Assembly (NCBI RefSeq): GCF_000355695.1
Contig: NC_020891.1
Span: 1,798,001-1,862,000 of the forward strand
Source of the DNA: Clavibacter nebraskensis NCPPB 2581
Lineage (GTDB): Bacteria; Actinomycetota; Actinomycetes; Actinomycetales; Microbacteriaceae
Length of the DNA stretch: 64,000 nucleotides
Reading direction: 5' to 3'
The notes below the pieces were generated by a model. That model saw only the letters and a list, made by a program, of their open reading frames with translations, was not told the DNA's origin and ran no database searches. Numbering within the stretch: the stretch's first letter is position 1; every line of letters begins with the position of its first letter. Position numbers and translations under genes: made by a program. Below, piece after piece: positions 21,329-34,978 of the stretch.

Positions 21329-24013
21329 TCAGTGCGCGGCGGCGGCCCACGAGTCGCCGCGGCCCACCTGCACCTCGAGCGGCACCCGGAGGTCGGCGGC
21401 GTGCGCCATGCGGTCCGTGACGATGGCCTCGAGCGCCTCCCACTCCCCCGCGGCCACCTCGAGGATGAGCTCGTCGTGCACCTGCAAGAGCATGCGCGAC
21501 GCCATGTCGCGCTCGCGCATGTTGGCCTCGATGCGGATCATCGCGATCTTCATGATGTCGGCCGCGGACCCCTGGATGGGCGCGTTGAGCGCGGCCCGCT
21601 CGGCGTTGTCGCGGAGGACGCGGTTGGGGCTGTTGAGGTCGGGGAACGGGCGCCGGCGGCCGAAGATCGTCTCCGTGTACCCGGCCGCACGCGCCTCCTC
21701 CACGACCTGGCGGAGGTAGTCGCGCACCGCGCCGAAGCGGGCGAAGTAGTCGGTCATGAGCTGCTTCGCCTCGGACGACGGGATGCGCAGCTGCTTCGAC
21801 AGGCCGAACGCGCTGAGGCCGTAGGCCAGGCCGTAGCTCATGGCCTTGACCTTGGCGCGCATCTCGGCGCTGACGTCCGCGGGCTCCACGGCGAAGATGC
21901 GGGAGCCGACGAAGCGGTGCAGGTCCTCCCCCGCCGCGAACGCCTCGATGAGGCCCGCGTCGCCGGAGAGGTGCGCCATGATGCGCATCTCGATCTGCGA
22001 GTAGTCGGCCGTGAGCAGCGTCTCGTAGCCCTCGCCCACGCGGATGGCGCTGCGGATGCGGCGGCCCTCCTCGGTGCGCACGGGGATGTTCTGCAGGTTC
22101 GGGTCGTTCGAGGAGATGCGGCCGGTGGTGGTGCCGGTCTGCACGTAGGTGGTGTGGATCCGCTCGTCGTCGCCGATGCCGCGCTCGAGGGTCTGGATGA
22201 TCTGCCGCAGCTTGCTCGCGTCGCGGTGCTCGAGGAGCAGGTCGAGGAACGGGTGCGGGTTCGACGCCTGCAGGTCGGCCAGCGCGCCGGCGTCCGTGGA
22301 GAAGCCGGTCTTGTTGGCGCGCGTCTTCGGCATGCCGAGCTGGTCGAAGAGGACCTCCTGCAGCTGCTTCGGCGAGCCGAGGTTGATCTCCTTGCCGATC
22401 TCCGCGAAGGCGCGCTGGGCGAGGTCGGTGATGCGCTCCTGCAGCTGCGCCGACAGCTCGGCGAGCCCGGCGCGGTCTGTCGCGACGCCGCGGAGCTCCA
22501 TCTCCACCAGCACGAGGAGCGTGGGCATCTCGATGTCGACCATGACGCCGAGCGTGCGCTCGTCGAGCACCTCGCGCAGCGCGTGCTCGACCCGGAGCGT
22601 GTACCAGGCCTCGACGGGCGCCGTCAGCGCCTCGGTCTCGGGGACGAGCTGGTTGGCGTCGGGCTGGGGCAGATCCTCCAGGAGGTACCGGCTGACGAGA
22701 GCACCGAGCGTCTTGTCGGTGAAGCCCGGACGCAGCAGCCACCCCGCGACGAGGACGTCGAAGGCGAGGCCGGAGACGGCGAGGCCGGCGCGGCGCATCG
22801 CCTTCACCTGGACCTTGGCGTCCGCCATGATCTTCGGGGCGTCGCTCGCGAGCCACCGCTCGAAGGGCGCGTAGTCGGCGCGCCCCTCCTGCCACGGCAG
22901 GGTCACCGCCTCGGTCGCGCTCGCGAGCCCGAAGCCGACGGGCTTCCCGTCCTGCGTCTCGACCGTGAGGCCCAGGCCGTGGGGCGAGGCGGCGCTCTGC
23001 CTCTCGATCCACTTCGCGAGCTCCTCGTCGAGCAGCTGCTGCGGCTGCGGGGCGGCCGGGGCGGTGGACGGCTCCTGCTCGACCGCGCCGACGGGCGTGC
23101 CCGCGCTGGACGCCGAGGCGCCGGATCCCTCGAGCTTCAGCACACGGTCCAGCAGCTGCTTGAACTCCAGCACCGCGAACACCTCGCGGAGGGCGGGTTC
23201 GTCGATGGGCTTCCGCTCGAGGTCGGCCGGGCCGAGCGGCAGCTCGACGTCGGTGAGCAGCCGGTTGAGGCGGCGGTTGCGGATGACGTTCTCGTACTGC
23301 GCGCGGAGGTTGTCGCCGACCTTGCCGGAGATCTCGTCGCGGTGCTCGAGGACCGCGTCGAGCGACCCGTACTGGTTCAGCCACTTCACCGCGGTCTTCG
23401 GGCCGACCTTGTCGACGCCGATGAGGTTGTCGCTCGTCTCCCCCACGAGCGCGGCGATGTCCGGGTACATCTCGGGCTGCACGCCGTACTTCTCGAACAC
23501 CTTCTCCGCGTCGTAGCGCGTGAGCTGGGAGACGCCCTGCGTGGACGGATAGAGCAGCGTGACGTCGTCGTTGACGAGCTGGATGGCGTCGCGGTCGCCC
23601 GAGACGACGAGCACGCGGAAGCCCTGCTCGCGACCCTGCGTGGCGAGGGTCGCGAGGATGTCGTCCGCCTCGTGGTCCTCCTTGGTGAGGGTGGGGATGT
23701 TCATGGTCTTCAGCGCCCGCTCGAGCAGGGGCACCTGGCCGGTGAACTCCACGGGCGTCTCGCCGCGCGTGCCCTTGTACTCCGGGTACTCGCGCGTGCG
23801 GAACGAGAAGCGCGAGATGTCGAACGCGACGCCCACGTGCGTGGGCCTCTCCTTCTGCAGGAGGTTGATGAGCATCGCGATGAAGCCGTGCACGGCGTTC
23901 GTGTGCTGCCCCTCGCGGTTCTGGAAGCTCTCCGCCGGCAGGGCGTAGAAGGCCCGGAACGCCAGGGAATGGCCGTCGATGACGAGGAGGGTAGGCTTTT
24001 CCGTGTTCGGCAC
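21329..24013 (-). CDS. polA: DNA polymerase I
   Basis: Removes RNA primers and fills gaps in replication and repair. The 894-residue protein has an N-terminal 5'-3' exonuclease (LLVIDGHSLAFRAFYAL, DREAIQL-like SGDRDAIQLV, GVDKVGPKTA), a degenerate 3'-5' exonuclease region (residues about 320-480) and a full polymerase domain (ADYSQIEMRIMAHLSGD, KAMSYGLAYGLSAFGLS, LLQVHDELILEV). Catalytic acids of the proofreading site are replaced, as in other actinobacterial Pol I. The start is GTG at 24013, with TAGGCT 6 bases upstream and no ribosome site. Confidence 0.97.
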   Translation of the reverse strand: MPNTEKPTLLVIDGHSLAFRAFYALPAESFQNREGQHTNAVHGFIAMLINLLQKERPTHVGVAFDISRFSFRTREYPEYKGTRGETPVEFTGQVPLLERALKTMNIPTLTKEDHEADDILATLATQGREQGFRVLVVSGDRDAIQLVNDDVTLLYPSTQGVSQLTRYDAEKVFEKYGVQPEMYPDIAALVGETSDNLIGVDKVGPKTAVKWLNQYGSLDAVLEHRDEISGKVGDNLRAQYENVIRNRRLNRLLTDVELPLGPADLERKPIDEPALREVFAVLEFKQLLDRVLKLEGSGASASSAGTPVGAVEQEPSTAPAAPQPQQLLDEELAKWIERQSAASPHGLGLTVETQDGKPVGFGLASATEAVTLPWQEGRADYAPFERWLASDAPKIMADAKVQVKAMRRAGLAVSGLAFDVLVAGWLLRPGFTDKTLGALVSRYLLEDLPQPDANQLVPETEALTAPVEAWYTLRVEHALREVLDERTLGVMVDIEMPTLLVLVEMELRGVATDRAGLAELSAQLQERITDLAQRAFAEIGKEINLGSPKQLQEVLFDQLGMPKTRANKTGFSTDAGALADLQASNPHPFLDLLLEHRDASKLRQIIQTLERGIGDDERIHTTYVQTGTTTGRISSNDPNLQNIPVRTEEGRRIRSAIRVGEGYETLLTADYSQIEMRIMAHLSGDAGLIEAFAAGEDLHRFVGSRIFAVEPADVSAEMRAKVKAMSYGLAYGLSAFGLSKQLRIPSSEAKQLMTDYFARFGAVRDYLRQVVEEARAAGYTETIFGRRRPFPDLNSPNRVLRDNAERAALNAPIQGSAADIMKIAMIRIEANMRERDMASRMLLQVHDELILEVAAGEWEALEAIVTDRMAHAADLRVPLEVQVGRGDSWAAAAH

Positions 24014-24019
24014 GGGTCC

Positions 24020-24025
24020 AGCCTA
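24020..24025 (-). promoter_or_regulatory. Leaderless-type -10 box for polA
   Basis: The minus strand reads TAGGCT, 6 bases before the polA GTG. The same bases overlap a TATAGA on the plus strand that may serve the divergent thioesterase gene. Confidence 0.5.
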
Positions 24026-24028
24026 TAG
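24023..24028 (+). promoter_or_regulatory. Candidate -10 box for the thioesterase gene
   Basis: The plus strand reads TATAGA about 38 bases before the ATG at 24067. It overlaps the polA -10 box on the other strand. No clear -35 box. Confidence 0.35.
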
Positions 24029-24066
24029 AGGGCTCCCGACGTCCGACCGGCCCTGGAGGATCCCCC

Positions 24067-24501
24067 ATGACCCAGCCCGCACCCGAGGACGACATCGGCG
24101 CGCGGCTCGTCCGCCAGCCCCAGGACGTGGGCGCGCTCGCCGCGAAGATGGGCATCGTCTTCCACGAGCTGAGCCCCGGGAGGTCCGTCGCGACCATGCC
24201 CGCGGAGGGCAACACGCAGCCCTACGGCGTGGTGCACGGCGGCGCGTACGTGGTGCTCGCGGAGTCGCTCGGATCCATGTCCGCGAACGTCCACGCGGGC
24301 CCCGACCGCGTCGCGTTCGGCATCGAGCTCAACGCGAGCCACACGCGGTCCGCCTCGTCCGGAACGATCACCGGCACCTGCACGGCGATCCACCTGGGCG
24401 GCACGCTCACGACGCACGAGATCGTCATGACGGACGACGAGGGACGCCGGCTCTCGACCGTGCGCATCACGAACATCATCCGCGAGCGCACACCGCGCTG
24501 A
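24067..24501 (+). CDS. Hotdog-fold thioesterase (PaaI/MenI-like)
   Basis: A 144-residue hotdog protein of the PaaI/YbdB type, which hydrolyses aryl- or acyl-CoA thioesters. The conserved YGVVHGGAYVVLAESLGSMSAN helix (about 58-79) carries the typical HGG and catalytic acid (Glu). It may be 1,4-dihydroxy-2-naphthoyl-CoA hydrolase of menaquinone synthesis or a phenylacetate-type thioesterase; no men or paa gene lies nearby to decide. ATG at 24067 has a GGAGGA ribosome site (24055-24060). It is transcribed alone, divergently from polA. Confidence 0.88.
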   Translation: MTQPAPEDDIGARLVRQPQDVGALAAKMGIVFHELSPGRSVATMPAEGNTQPYGVVHGGAYVVLAESLGSMSANVHAGPDRVAFGIELNASHTRSASSGTITGTCTAIHLGGTLTTHEIVMTDDEGRRLSTVRITNIIRERTPR

Positions 24502-24508
24502 GCGGGTC

Positions 24509-24524
24509 GCCCCGCGGCCGGGGC
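24509..24524. terminator. Short hairpin between converging genes
   Basis: A 6-bp stem (24509-24514 with 24519-24524) and a 4-base loop, 7 bases past the thioesterase stop and 19 bases from the end of the response regulator gene. Confidence 0.4.
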
Positions 24525-24542
24525 CTCGACGCGTCGGGCCGG

Positions 24543-25151
24543 CTAGGCCTTCTTGGCGCTCAGCTGCTCGATGATGGCCTGCGCCACGTCGTGCATGGTG
24601 AGGCGGCGGTCCATGGACGCCTTCTGGATCCAGCGGAACGCCTCGGGCTCGGTGAGGCCCATCTTCTCGTTGAGCAGGCCCTTGGCCCGGTCGACGAGCT
24701 TGCGGGTCTCGAAGCGCTCGACCAGGTCGGACACCTCGGCCTCGAGCGTGATGATCTGGGCGTAGCGGGCCAACGCGATCTCGATCGCGGGGAGCAGGTC
24801 GTTCGGCGTGAAGGGCTTGACCACGTAGGCCAGCGCGCCGGCCTCGCCCGCGCGCTCCACGAGCTCCTTCTGGCTGAAGGCCGTGAGGAGGACGACGGGG
24901 GCGATGTGGTTGCGGTTGAGGCGCTCGGCCGCGGAGATGCCGTCGAGCTGCGGCATCTTGACGTCCATGATGACGAGGTCGGGCCGGAGCTCGGTGGCGA
25001 GCGCGACGGCCGTCTCGCCGTCTCCCGCCTCGCCCACGACCTCGAAGCCGTTGTCGCGGAGGGTCTCCACGATGTCGAGGCGGATGAGCGACTCGTCCTC
25101 GGCGACGACGACACGGCGGGGGGCTGCGGGGGCTGTTTCCTGGTCACTCAC
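24543..25151 (-). CDS. ANTAR-domain response regulator (PdtaR-like)
   Basis: A 202-residue response regulator: receiver domain (about 12-128) with acidic pocket AEDES, phospho-acceptor Asp63 in VIMDVKMP, Thr in LTAFSQ and Lys in VVKPFTP, then a helical ANTAR RNA-binding domain (about 135-195; KLVDRAKGLLNEKMGLTEPEAF). ANTAR proteins act as antiterminators on paired hairpins in mRNA; the mycobacterial homologue PdtaR works with a separate histidine kinase. No kinase gene is adjacent. The start is GTG at 25151, with TAGGCT 7 bases upstream and no ribosome site. Confidence 0.93.
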   Translation of the reverse strand: MSDQETAPAAPRRVVVAEDESLIRLDIVETLRDNGFEVVGEAGDGETAVALATELRPDLVIMDVKMPQLDGISAAERLNRNHIAPVVLLTAFSQKELVERAGEAGALAYVVKPFTPNDLLPAIEIALARYAQIITLEAEVSDLVERFETRKLVDRAKGLLNEKMGLTEPEAFRWIQKASMDRRLTMHDVAQAIIEQLSAKKA

Positions 25152-25158
25152 GGATAGG

Positions 25159-25164
25159 AGCCTA
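25159..25164 (-). promoter_or_regulatory. Leaderless-type -10 box for the ANTAR regulator
   Basis: The minus strand reads TAGGCT, 7 bases before the GTG start, predicting an mRNA that begins at or beside the start codon. Confidence 0.5.
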
Positions 25165-25235
25165 CGGTATCGTCGGGCGGGCCGGTGCGCGCCGGGACGG
25201 CGGATGACCGCAGGATCCCGGGTCGACCGGGGTGC

Positions 25236-25318
25236 GCCGGATTGGCGGAATGGCAGACGCGGAGCACTCAAAATGCTCTGTCCGTGAGGGCGTGTGGGTT
25301 CGAGTCCCACATCCGGCA
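25236..25318 (+). tRNA. tRNA-Leu (anticodon CAA)
   Basis: The 7-bp acceptor stem pairs 25236-25242 with 25311-25317, followed by discriminator A at 25318. The anticodon stem is 25262-25266 with 25274-25278, and the loop CTCAAAA gives anticodon CAA (25269-25271), reading UUG. The T arm is GTGGG-TTCGAGT-CCCAC. A long variable arm follows the anticodon stem, as expected for a class II leucine tRNA. The CCA end is not encoded. The gene stands alone, 84 bases from the divergent response regulator. Confidence 0.97.
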
Positions 25319-25337
25319 CCGCGTCCCGCGAGGGACA

Positions 25338-25379
25338 TGCGAGAGGGCGGGCGACCACGTGGTCGCCCGCCCTCTCGCA
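25338..25379. terminator. Perfect 42-bp palindrome, probable bidirectional terminator
   Basis: Two 21-base arms (25338-25358 and 25359-25379) are exact reverse complements with no spacer; CACGTG at the centre would form the loop. It begins 19 bases past the tRNA and lies 32 bases from the end of pyk on the other strand, so it can end both transcripts. Confidence 0.85.
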
Positions 25380-25411
25380 CGGGCACGGGAGCCGGGCCCC
25401 GCGCGTCCGCG

Positions 25412-26857
25412 CTACTTCTCGTACGCGGGAGCGGCCTCGTTCACGGCGTCGCCGACGACGTGGACGCGCAGCTCGTTCGTGGAGCCCGCGATCCCGGGAG
25501 GGGACCCGGCGATGACGACGACCTTCTGTCCGACCTCCGCGAGGCCCTCCGCGAGGAGGACCTCGTCGACCTGGTGGAACATCTGGTCGGTGTGCGTGAC
25601 GGGCTCGACGAGGTACGTCTGCACGCCCCACGACAGGGCCAGGCGACGGCGGATGCCCTCGTTCGGCGTGAACGCGAGGATCGGGATGCCGTTGCGCAGG
25701 CGCGTCATGCGACGCACGGAGTCGCCCGACTCGGTGAAGACGCAGAGCGCCTTTGCCTCGACGAACTCGGCGACCTCGGCGGCCGCGAGGGTGATGGCGC
25801 CGCCCTGCGTGAAGGGGCGCGTGCCGAGCTTCGGGATGCGCTCCAGCCCGTGCTCCTCGGTCGACTCGATGATGCGGGCCATGGTCTTCACGGTGACGAC
25901 GGGGAACTCGCCCACGCTCGTCTCGCCGCTCAGCATTAGCGCGTCGGCGCCGTCGAGCACCGCGTTGGCGCAGTCGGAGGCCTCCGCGCGGGTGGGACGG
26001 GGGCTCGTGATCATGGACTCCAGCATCTGCGTCGCGACGATGACGGGCTTCGCCTTGCGGCGGGCCAGCTCGACCGCGCGCTTCTGCACGATCGGCACGG
26101 CCTCGAGCGGGAGCTCGACTCCCAGGTCGCCGCGGGCGACCATGATGGCGTCGAAGGCGTCGACGATCTCCTCGAGCGCGTCCACGGCCTGCGGCTTCTC
26201 GACCTTGGCGACGACGGGGACGCGGCGGCCCTCCTCATCCATGATCTCGTGCACGCGGACGATGTCCGAGGCGTCGCGAACGAAGCTCAGCGCGATGAGG
26301 TCGGCGCCGAGGCGCAGGCCCCAGCGGAGGTCCGCCTCGTCCTTCTCGGACAGCGCGGGCACGTTGACCGCCACGCCCGGGAGGTTGATGCCCTTGTTGT
26401 TGCTGACCGCCCCGGCCACCTCGACCGTGGTCGTGACGCGGGTACCGTCGGTGGAGACCACGCGGAGGGTGACCTTGCCGTCGTCGATGAGCAGCGGGTC
26501 GCCCGGCTTCACGTCGCCCGGGAGGCCCTTGTACGTGGTGGAGCAGATGTCCTTGGTGCCGAGGATGTCCTCGACCGTGATGACGAAGGTGTCGCCGAAC
26601 GCCAGGTCGTGCGGGCCGTCGGAGAACTTGCCGAGCCGGATCTTCGGGCCCTGCAGGTCGACCAGGACCGCGACCGCGCGGCCCGCGTCGTCGGCGGCCT
26701 TCCGGATGGTGGAGTAGATGCCCTCGTGGACGTCGTAGGTGCCGTGGCTGAGGTTCATCCGGGCCACGTCCACGCCGGCGTCGATGATGGCGCGGATGCT
26801 CTCGTAGGAGCTGGTCGCGGGCCCGAGGGTCGCGACGATCTTCGCTCGTCTGGTCAT
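25412..26857 (-). CDS. pyk: Pyruvate kinase
   Basis: Makes pyruvate and ATP from phosphoenolpyruvate. The 481-residue protein has the N-terminal RRAKIVATLGPAT, the substrate-binding MNLSHGTYDVH, the metal-binding ARGDLGVELPLE and the long ATQMLESMI...GADALMLSGETSVG block, plus a full C-terminal regulatory domain (about 350-481). The start is ATG at 26857; an upstream GTG-like extension (to 26890) is less likely because the family starts here. It lies 83 bases after gltD; no terminator is clear between them. Confidence 0.97.
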   Translation of the reverse strand: MTRRAKIVATLGPATSSYESIRAIIDAGVDVARMNLSHGTYDVHEGIYSTIRKAADDAGRAVAVLVDLQGPKIRLGKFSDGPHDLAFGDTFVITVEDILGTKDICSTTYKGLPGDVKPGDPLLIDDGKVTLRVVSTDGTRVTTTVEVAGAVSNNKGINLPGVAVNVPALSEKDEADLRWGLRLGADLIALSFVRDASDIVRVHEIMDEEGRRVPVVAKVEKPQAVDALEEIVDAFDAIMVARGDLGVELPLEAVPIVQKRAVELARRKAKPVIVATQMLESMITSPRPTRAEASDCANAVLDGADALMLSGETSVGEFPVVTVKTMARIIESTEEHGLERIPKLGTRPFTQGGAITLAAAEVAEFVEAKALCVFTESGDSVRRMTRLRNGIPILAFTPNEGIRRRLALSWGVQTYLVEPVTHTDQMFHQVDEVLLAEGLAEVGQKVVVIAGSPPGIAGSTNELRVHVVGDAVNEAAPAYEK

Positions 26858-26940
26858 GCTCTGTCTGTCTCGCGTTTCTGCGTCGCACACGGACGCGGTT
26901 CGGGTGAGTGGTCGCGGTCGCGCCGAGGGCGGCGTCCGGG

Positions 26941-28390
26941 TCAGATGGAGAGAGCGCGGTCCGTGGGACGGACCGGGAACGGGAGCTCCGTGTCCCCCTC
27001 AAGGTACCGGTCGACGGCGGAGGCCGCTGAACGTCCCTCCGCGATGGCCCAGACGATGAGCGACTGGCCGCGGCCCGCGTCGCCCGCGACGAAGACGCCG
27101 GCCTGGTCGGTCTGGTAGTCCTCGCCGCGCGCGACGTTGCCGCGGTCGTCGAACGGGACCGCCAGCTGGCTCTCCAGGGCGTCCTTCTCGGGGCCGGTGA
27201 AGCCGAGCGCGAGGAGCACGAGGTCGGCGGGGATCTCGCGCTCGGTGCCCGACTTCGGCACGCGTCGGCCGTCGCGGAACTCCGTCTCGGCGACGCGGAC
27301 GGCGCGGACGTGACCGTCGTCGTCCTTCAGGAACTCGACCGTGGTGGCGAGGTACTGGCGCTCGCCGCCCTCCTCGTGCGCGCTCGACACCTCGAAGAGC
27401 GTCGGGTACGTCGGCCACGGCTGGTCGGGGCGTCGCTCCGACGGCGGCTGCTGGCCGATGGCGAGGTTGGTGACCGAGGCCGCCTTCTGGCGGTGCGCGG
27501 TGCCGATGCAGTCGGCGCCCGTGTCGCCGCCGCCGAGGACGACGACGTGCTTGCCCTCCGCGTGGATCTGCTCGGGCACCTGGTCGCCCGCCGTCGCGTG
27601 GTTCGACTGGCGCAGGTAGTCCATGGCGAAGTGGACCCCGTCGACGTCGCGGCCCGGGATGTCGAGGTCGCGGGGCACGAGCGCGCCCGTGCAGACCACG
27701 ACCGCGTCGTAGCGCAGGCGCAGGTCGGACCAGGTGATGTCCGTGCCGATGTCCACGCCCGCGCGGAAGCGGGTGCCCTCGGCGGTCATCTGCGCGAGGC
27801 GCGCCTCGAGGTGGCGCTTCTCCATCTTGAAGTCGGGGATCCCGTAGCGCAGCAGGCCGCCGATGCGGTCGTCGCGCTCGAACACCGCGACCGTGTGGCC
27901 GGCCCGCGTGAGCTGCTGGGCGGCGGCGAGGCCGGCGGGACCGGATCCCACGACCGCGACGGTCTTGCCCGTGAGGCGCTCGGGCGGGTGCGGCTGGACC
28001 CAGCCGTTCTGGAAGGCGTCGTCGATGATCGACACCTCGACCTGCTTGATGGTCACGGGCGGCTGGTTGATGCCGAGCACGCACGAGCTCTCGCAGGGCG
28101 CGGGGCACAGCCGTCCCGTGAACTCCGGGAAGTTGTTCGTGGCGTGCAGTCGCTCGATGGCCTGGCGGCCCTCGCCGCGCCACGTGAGGTCGTTCCACTC
28201 CGGGATGAGGTTGCCGAGCGGGCAGCCCTGGTGGCAGAACGGGATGCCGCAGTCCATGCACCGGCCGGCCTGGCGCACGAGCTCGCCGCGCTCCTGCTGC
28301 TCGTACACCTCCTTCCAGTCCATGAGCCGCACCGAGACGGGGCGGCGCTTGGGGAGCTCGCGCTCCGTCACCTTGAGGAAGCCCTTGGGG

Positions 28391-28398
<8 letters not shown>
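26941..28398 (-). CDS. gltD: Glutamate synthase small subunit
   Basis: The FAD- and iron-sulphur-containing NADPH dehydrogenase subunit that feeds electrons to GltB for glutamate synthesis. The 485-residue protein has two N-terminal cysteine clusters ([14 protein letters not shown] near 47, and [13 protein letters not shown] near 95), the FAD motif [15 protein letters not shown] (about 150) and the NADPH motif [14 protein letters not shown] (about 288). The GTG start at 28398 overlaps the last 8 bases of gltB, so the two subunits are coupled. Confidence 0.97.
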
Positions 28399-32962
<4,564 letters not shown>

Positions 32963-33042
32963 GGGAACCGTCCTAGATGCACTGCGGAGGGACGTCGCTG
33001 GCCCTGTGGTGGGGACCGCCTCGCGGGGGAGGAGGCGGTGAC

Positions 33043-33058
33043 CGCGGGGGTGCCCGCG
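33043..33058 (-). terminator. Hairpin terminator after lgt
   Basis: A 6-bp GC stem (33043-33048 with 33053-33058) and a 4-base loop lie 8 bases past the lgt stop on the minus strand. A second hairpin (33015-33022 with 33032-33039) follows, strengthening the call. Confidence 0.5.
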
Positions 33059-33065
33059 CTGGGGA

Positions 33066-34088
33066 CTAGGCGCCGCGTCCGCTTGTGGCGGGGAGAGCGT
33101 GGGAGTCCGACCCGGTGGATGCCCGATCGTCGTCGACGTCGGCGAAATCCGAATCCGTGTACACCGATGCTACCTCGCCGTCGCGGCCCGCCTTCGCGCG
33201 GGCGCTCACGTCCTCCGGGGTGCGGCCGGGCAGGTACGGGCTCGGCTCGCTGCCGACGTGGCGCCGGGTCTGGACGAGGAAGAGCACGAAGCCGACCGCG
33301 ACGGCGAGGAACGCCGCCCAGACGTTGGTGCGGACACCGAAGAAGATCTCGCTGGGGTCGATGCGGATCGACTCGAAGACCATGCGCCCGAGGCCGTACC
33401 ACATGAGGTACACGGCGAGGCCGCGGCCCCATTGGAGGCGGACGGCGCGGCCGAGCAGGATGATGAGCAGCGCCCCCGCGACGTTCCACACGATCTCGTA
33501 GAGGAACGTGGGGTGGAACAGCGTGCCGGCCGGGAGGCCGGCCGGGAACGCGGCGTTGGTCGGGTCGACCTCGAGGCCCCACGGCAGCGTGGTGGGCGTG
33601 CCGAACAGCTCCTGGTTGAAGTAGTTGCCCATGCGGCCCGCGGCCTGGGCGAGGAGGAGGCCGGGGGCCAGCGCGTCGGCGAAGGTCCAGAAGCGGACGC
33701 CCGTCCACTTGGAGCCGAGCCACACGCCCACGGCACCTCCGATGAGGGCGCCGAAGATGGCGATGCCGCCCTCCCACACGTAGAGCACGCGCCACAGGTT
33801 CGCGCCGTCGTAGAAGTAGTCGCCGGGGTGGGTGAGCACGTGGAACGCGCGGGCGCCGACGATGCCGAGGACGAGCGCGCACAGCGTGAAGTCGATGGTG
33901 ACCCAGCTCTCCGCCCCGCGCTTGGTGAGCCGGTGGTTCGTGACGAACGCGGCGATGACGATGCCGATGAGGATGCACACGGCGTACGCGTGGATCACGA
34001 AGGTGAGCGGCAGGTCGATGCCGAGGCCCTGGAGCCACGCCGTGACGTCGAACCGGGTGTCGGACGGATCCGGGCTGGGGATGCTCAT
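33066..34088 (-). CDS. lgt: Prolipoprotein diacylglyceryl transferase
   Basis: Transfers a diacylglyceryl group to the lipobox cysteine of prolipoproteins in the cytoplasmic membrane. The protein has about seven hydrophobic segments and the Lgt signature [24 protein letters not shown] also matches the family. After the last membrane segment (about residue 275) is a long acidic, disordered tail of some 65 residues, common in actinobacterial Lgt. ATG at 34088 ([10 protein letters not shown], 340 residues) is used; a TTG at 34100 would add four residues, and neither has a strong ribosome site. It follows trpA, as in many actinobacteria. Confidence 0.93.
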   Translation of the reverse strand: MSIPSPDPSDTRFDVTAWLQGLGIDLPLTFVIHAYAVCILIGIVIAAFVTNHRLTKRGAESWVTIDFTLCALVLGIVGARAFHVLTHPGDYFYDGANLWRVLYVWEGGIAIFGALIGGAVGVWLGSKWTGVRFWTFADALAPGLLLAQAAGRMGNYFNQELFGTPTTLPWGLEVDPTNAAFPAGLPAGTLFHPTFLYEIVWNVAGALLIILLGRAVRLQWGRGLAVYLMWYGLGRMVFESIRIDPSEIFFGVRTNVWAAFLAVAVGFVLFLVQTRRHVGSEPSPYLPGRTPEDVSARAKAGRDGEVASVYTDSDFADVDDDRASTGSDSHALPATSGRGA

Positions 34089-34159
34089 CGGGTCGAACAA
34101 CGGATGGCGCTCACTTTCGCAGGGGATTCGGCGGGCGCGGCGGGACCGCGGGCCGGGGG

Positions 34160-34978
34160 CTACTGTAGCGCGGTTCCCCGCGCGAGATCGGCCGCGGCGC
34201 GGGCGACCCCGGGCACGCCGCCGTCGGCGAGGGCCGCGACGAGGGCGGACCCGACGATGGCGCCGTCGGCGTAGTCGAGCACCTCGCGCACCTGGTCGCC
34301 GGTGGAGATGCCGATGCCCACGCAGGCGCTCGTGGAGCCGGCGTCGCGCAGGCGCGACACGAGCCCGCGCGCGGCCTGGTCGACGTCCTGCCGCGCTCCC
34401 GTGATGCCCATCGTGGAGACCGCGTAGACGAACCCGCGGCTGCGCTCGACCGCCTGGTGCAGGCGGGCCTCGCTGGAGGACGGCGCCGCGAGGAACACGC
34501 GGTCGAGGCCCGTGCGCTCGGACGCGGCGAGCCAGTCGGCGCCCTCGTCCGGGATGAGGTCCGGCGTGATGAGGCCGGCACCGCCCGCGGCGAGGATGTC
34601 GTCCGCGAAGCGCTCCACGCCGTACTGCACGACGGGGTTCCAGTAGGTCATGAGGAGGACGGGGGCGTCGACGCGCTGCGTGATCGCGTGCAGCGCGTCG
34701 AAGCCGTCCCGGAGCCGGAAGCCCTGCGCGAGGGCCGTCTGCGTGGCGCGCTGGATGACGGGGCCGTCCATGACGGGGTCGCTGTAGGGCAGGCCGAGCT
34801 CGATGACGTCGACGCCGTTCTCGACGAGCGCGACGGCCGCCTCGATGCTCGTGGCGACGTCGGGGAAGCCGACGGGCAGGTAGCCGACGAGGGCGCCCGA
34901 TCCCTGCTCGCGGCGGAGCGCGATGGTGCGCTCGACGGGACTGCCGGTGGGCGCGGCGGCGTGCGCGGCCGCGGTCAC
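34160..34978 (-). CDS. trpA: Tryptophan synthase alpha chain
   Basis: Cleaves indole-3-glycerol phosphate to indole and glyceraldehyde-3-phosphate. The 272-residue TIM barrel contains the catalytic Glu and Asp in [19 protein letters not shown] (about 55-73) and the phosphate-binding GISTGDQV near the C-terminus. The GTG start at 34978 overlaps the trpB stop (GTGA), so the alpha and beta subunits of the complex are coupled. Confidence 0.96.
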   Translation of the reverse strand: MTAAAHAAAPTGSPVERTIALRREQGSGALVGYLPVGFPDVATSIEAAVALVENGVDVIELGLPYSDPVMDGPVIQRATQTALAQGFRLRDGFDALHAITQRVDAPVLLMTYWNPVVQYGVERFADDILAAGGAGLITPDLIPDEGADWLAASERTGLDRVFLAAPSSSEARLHQAVERSRGFVYAVSTMGITGARQDVDQAARGLVSRLRDAGSTSACVGIGISTGDQVREVLDYADGAIVGSALVAALADGGVPGVARAAADLARGTALQ

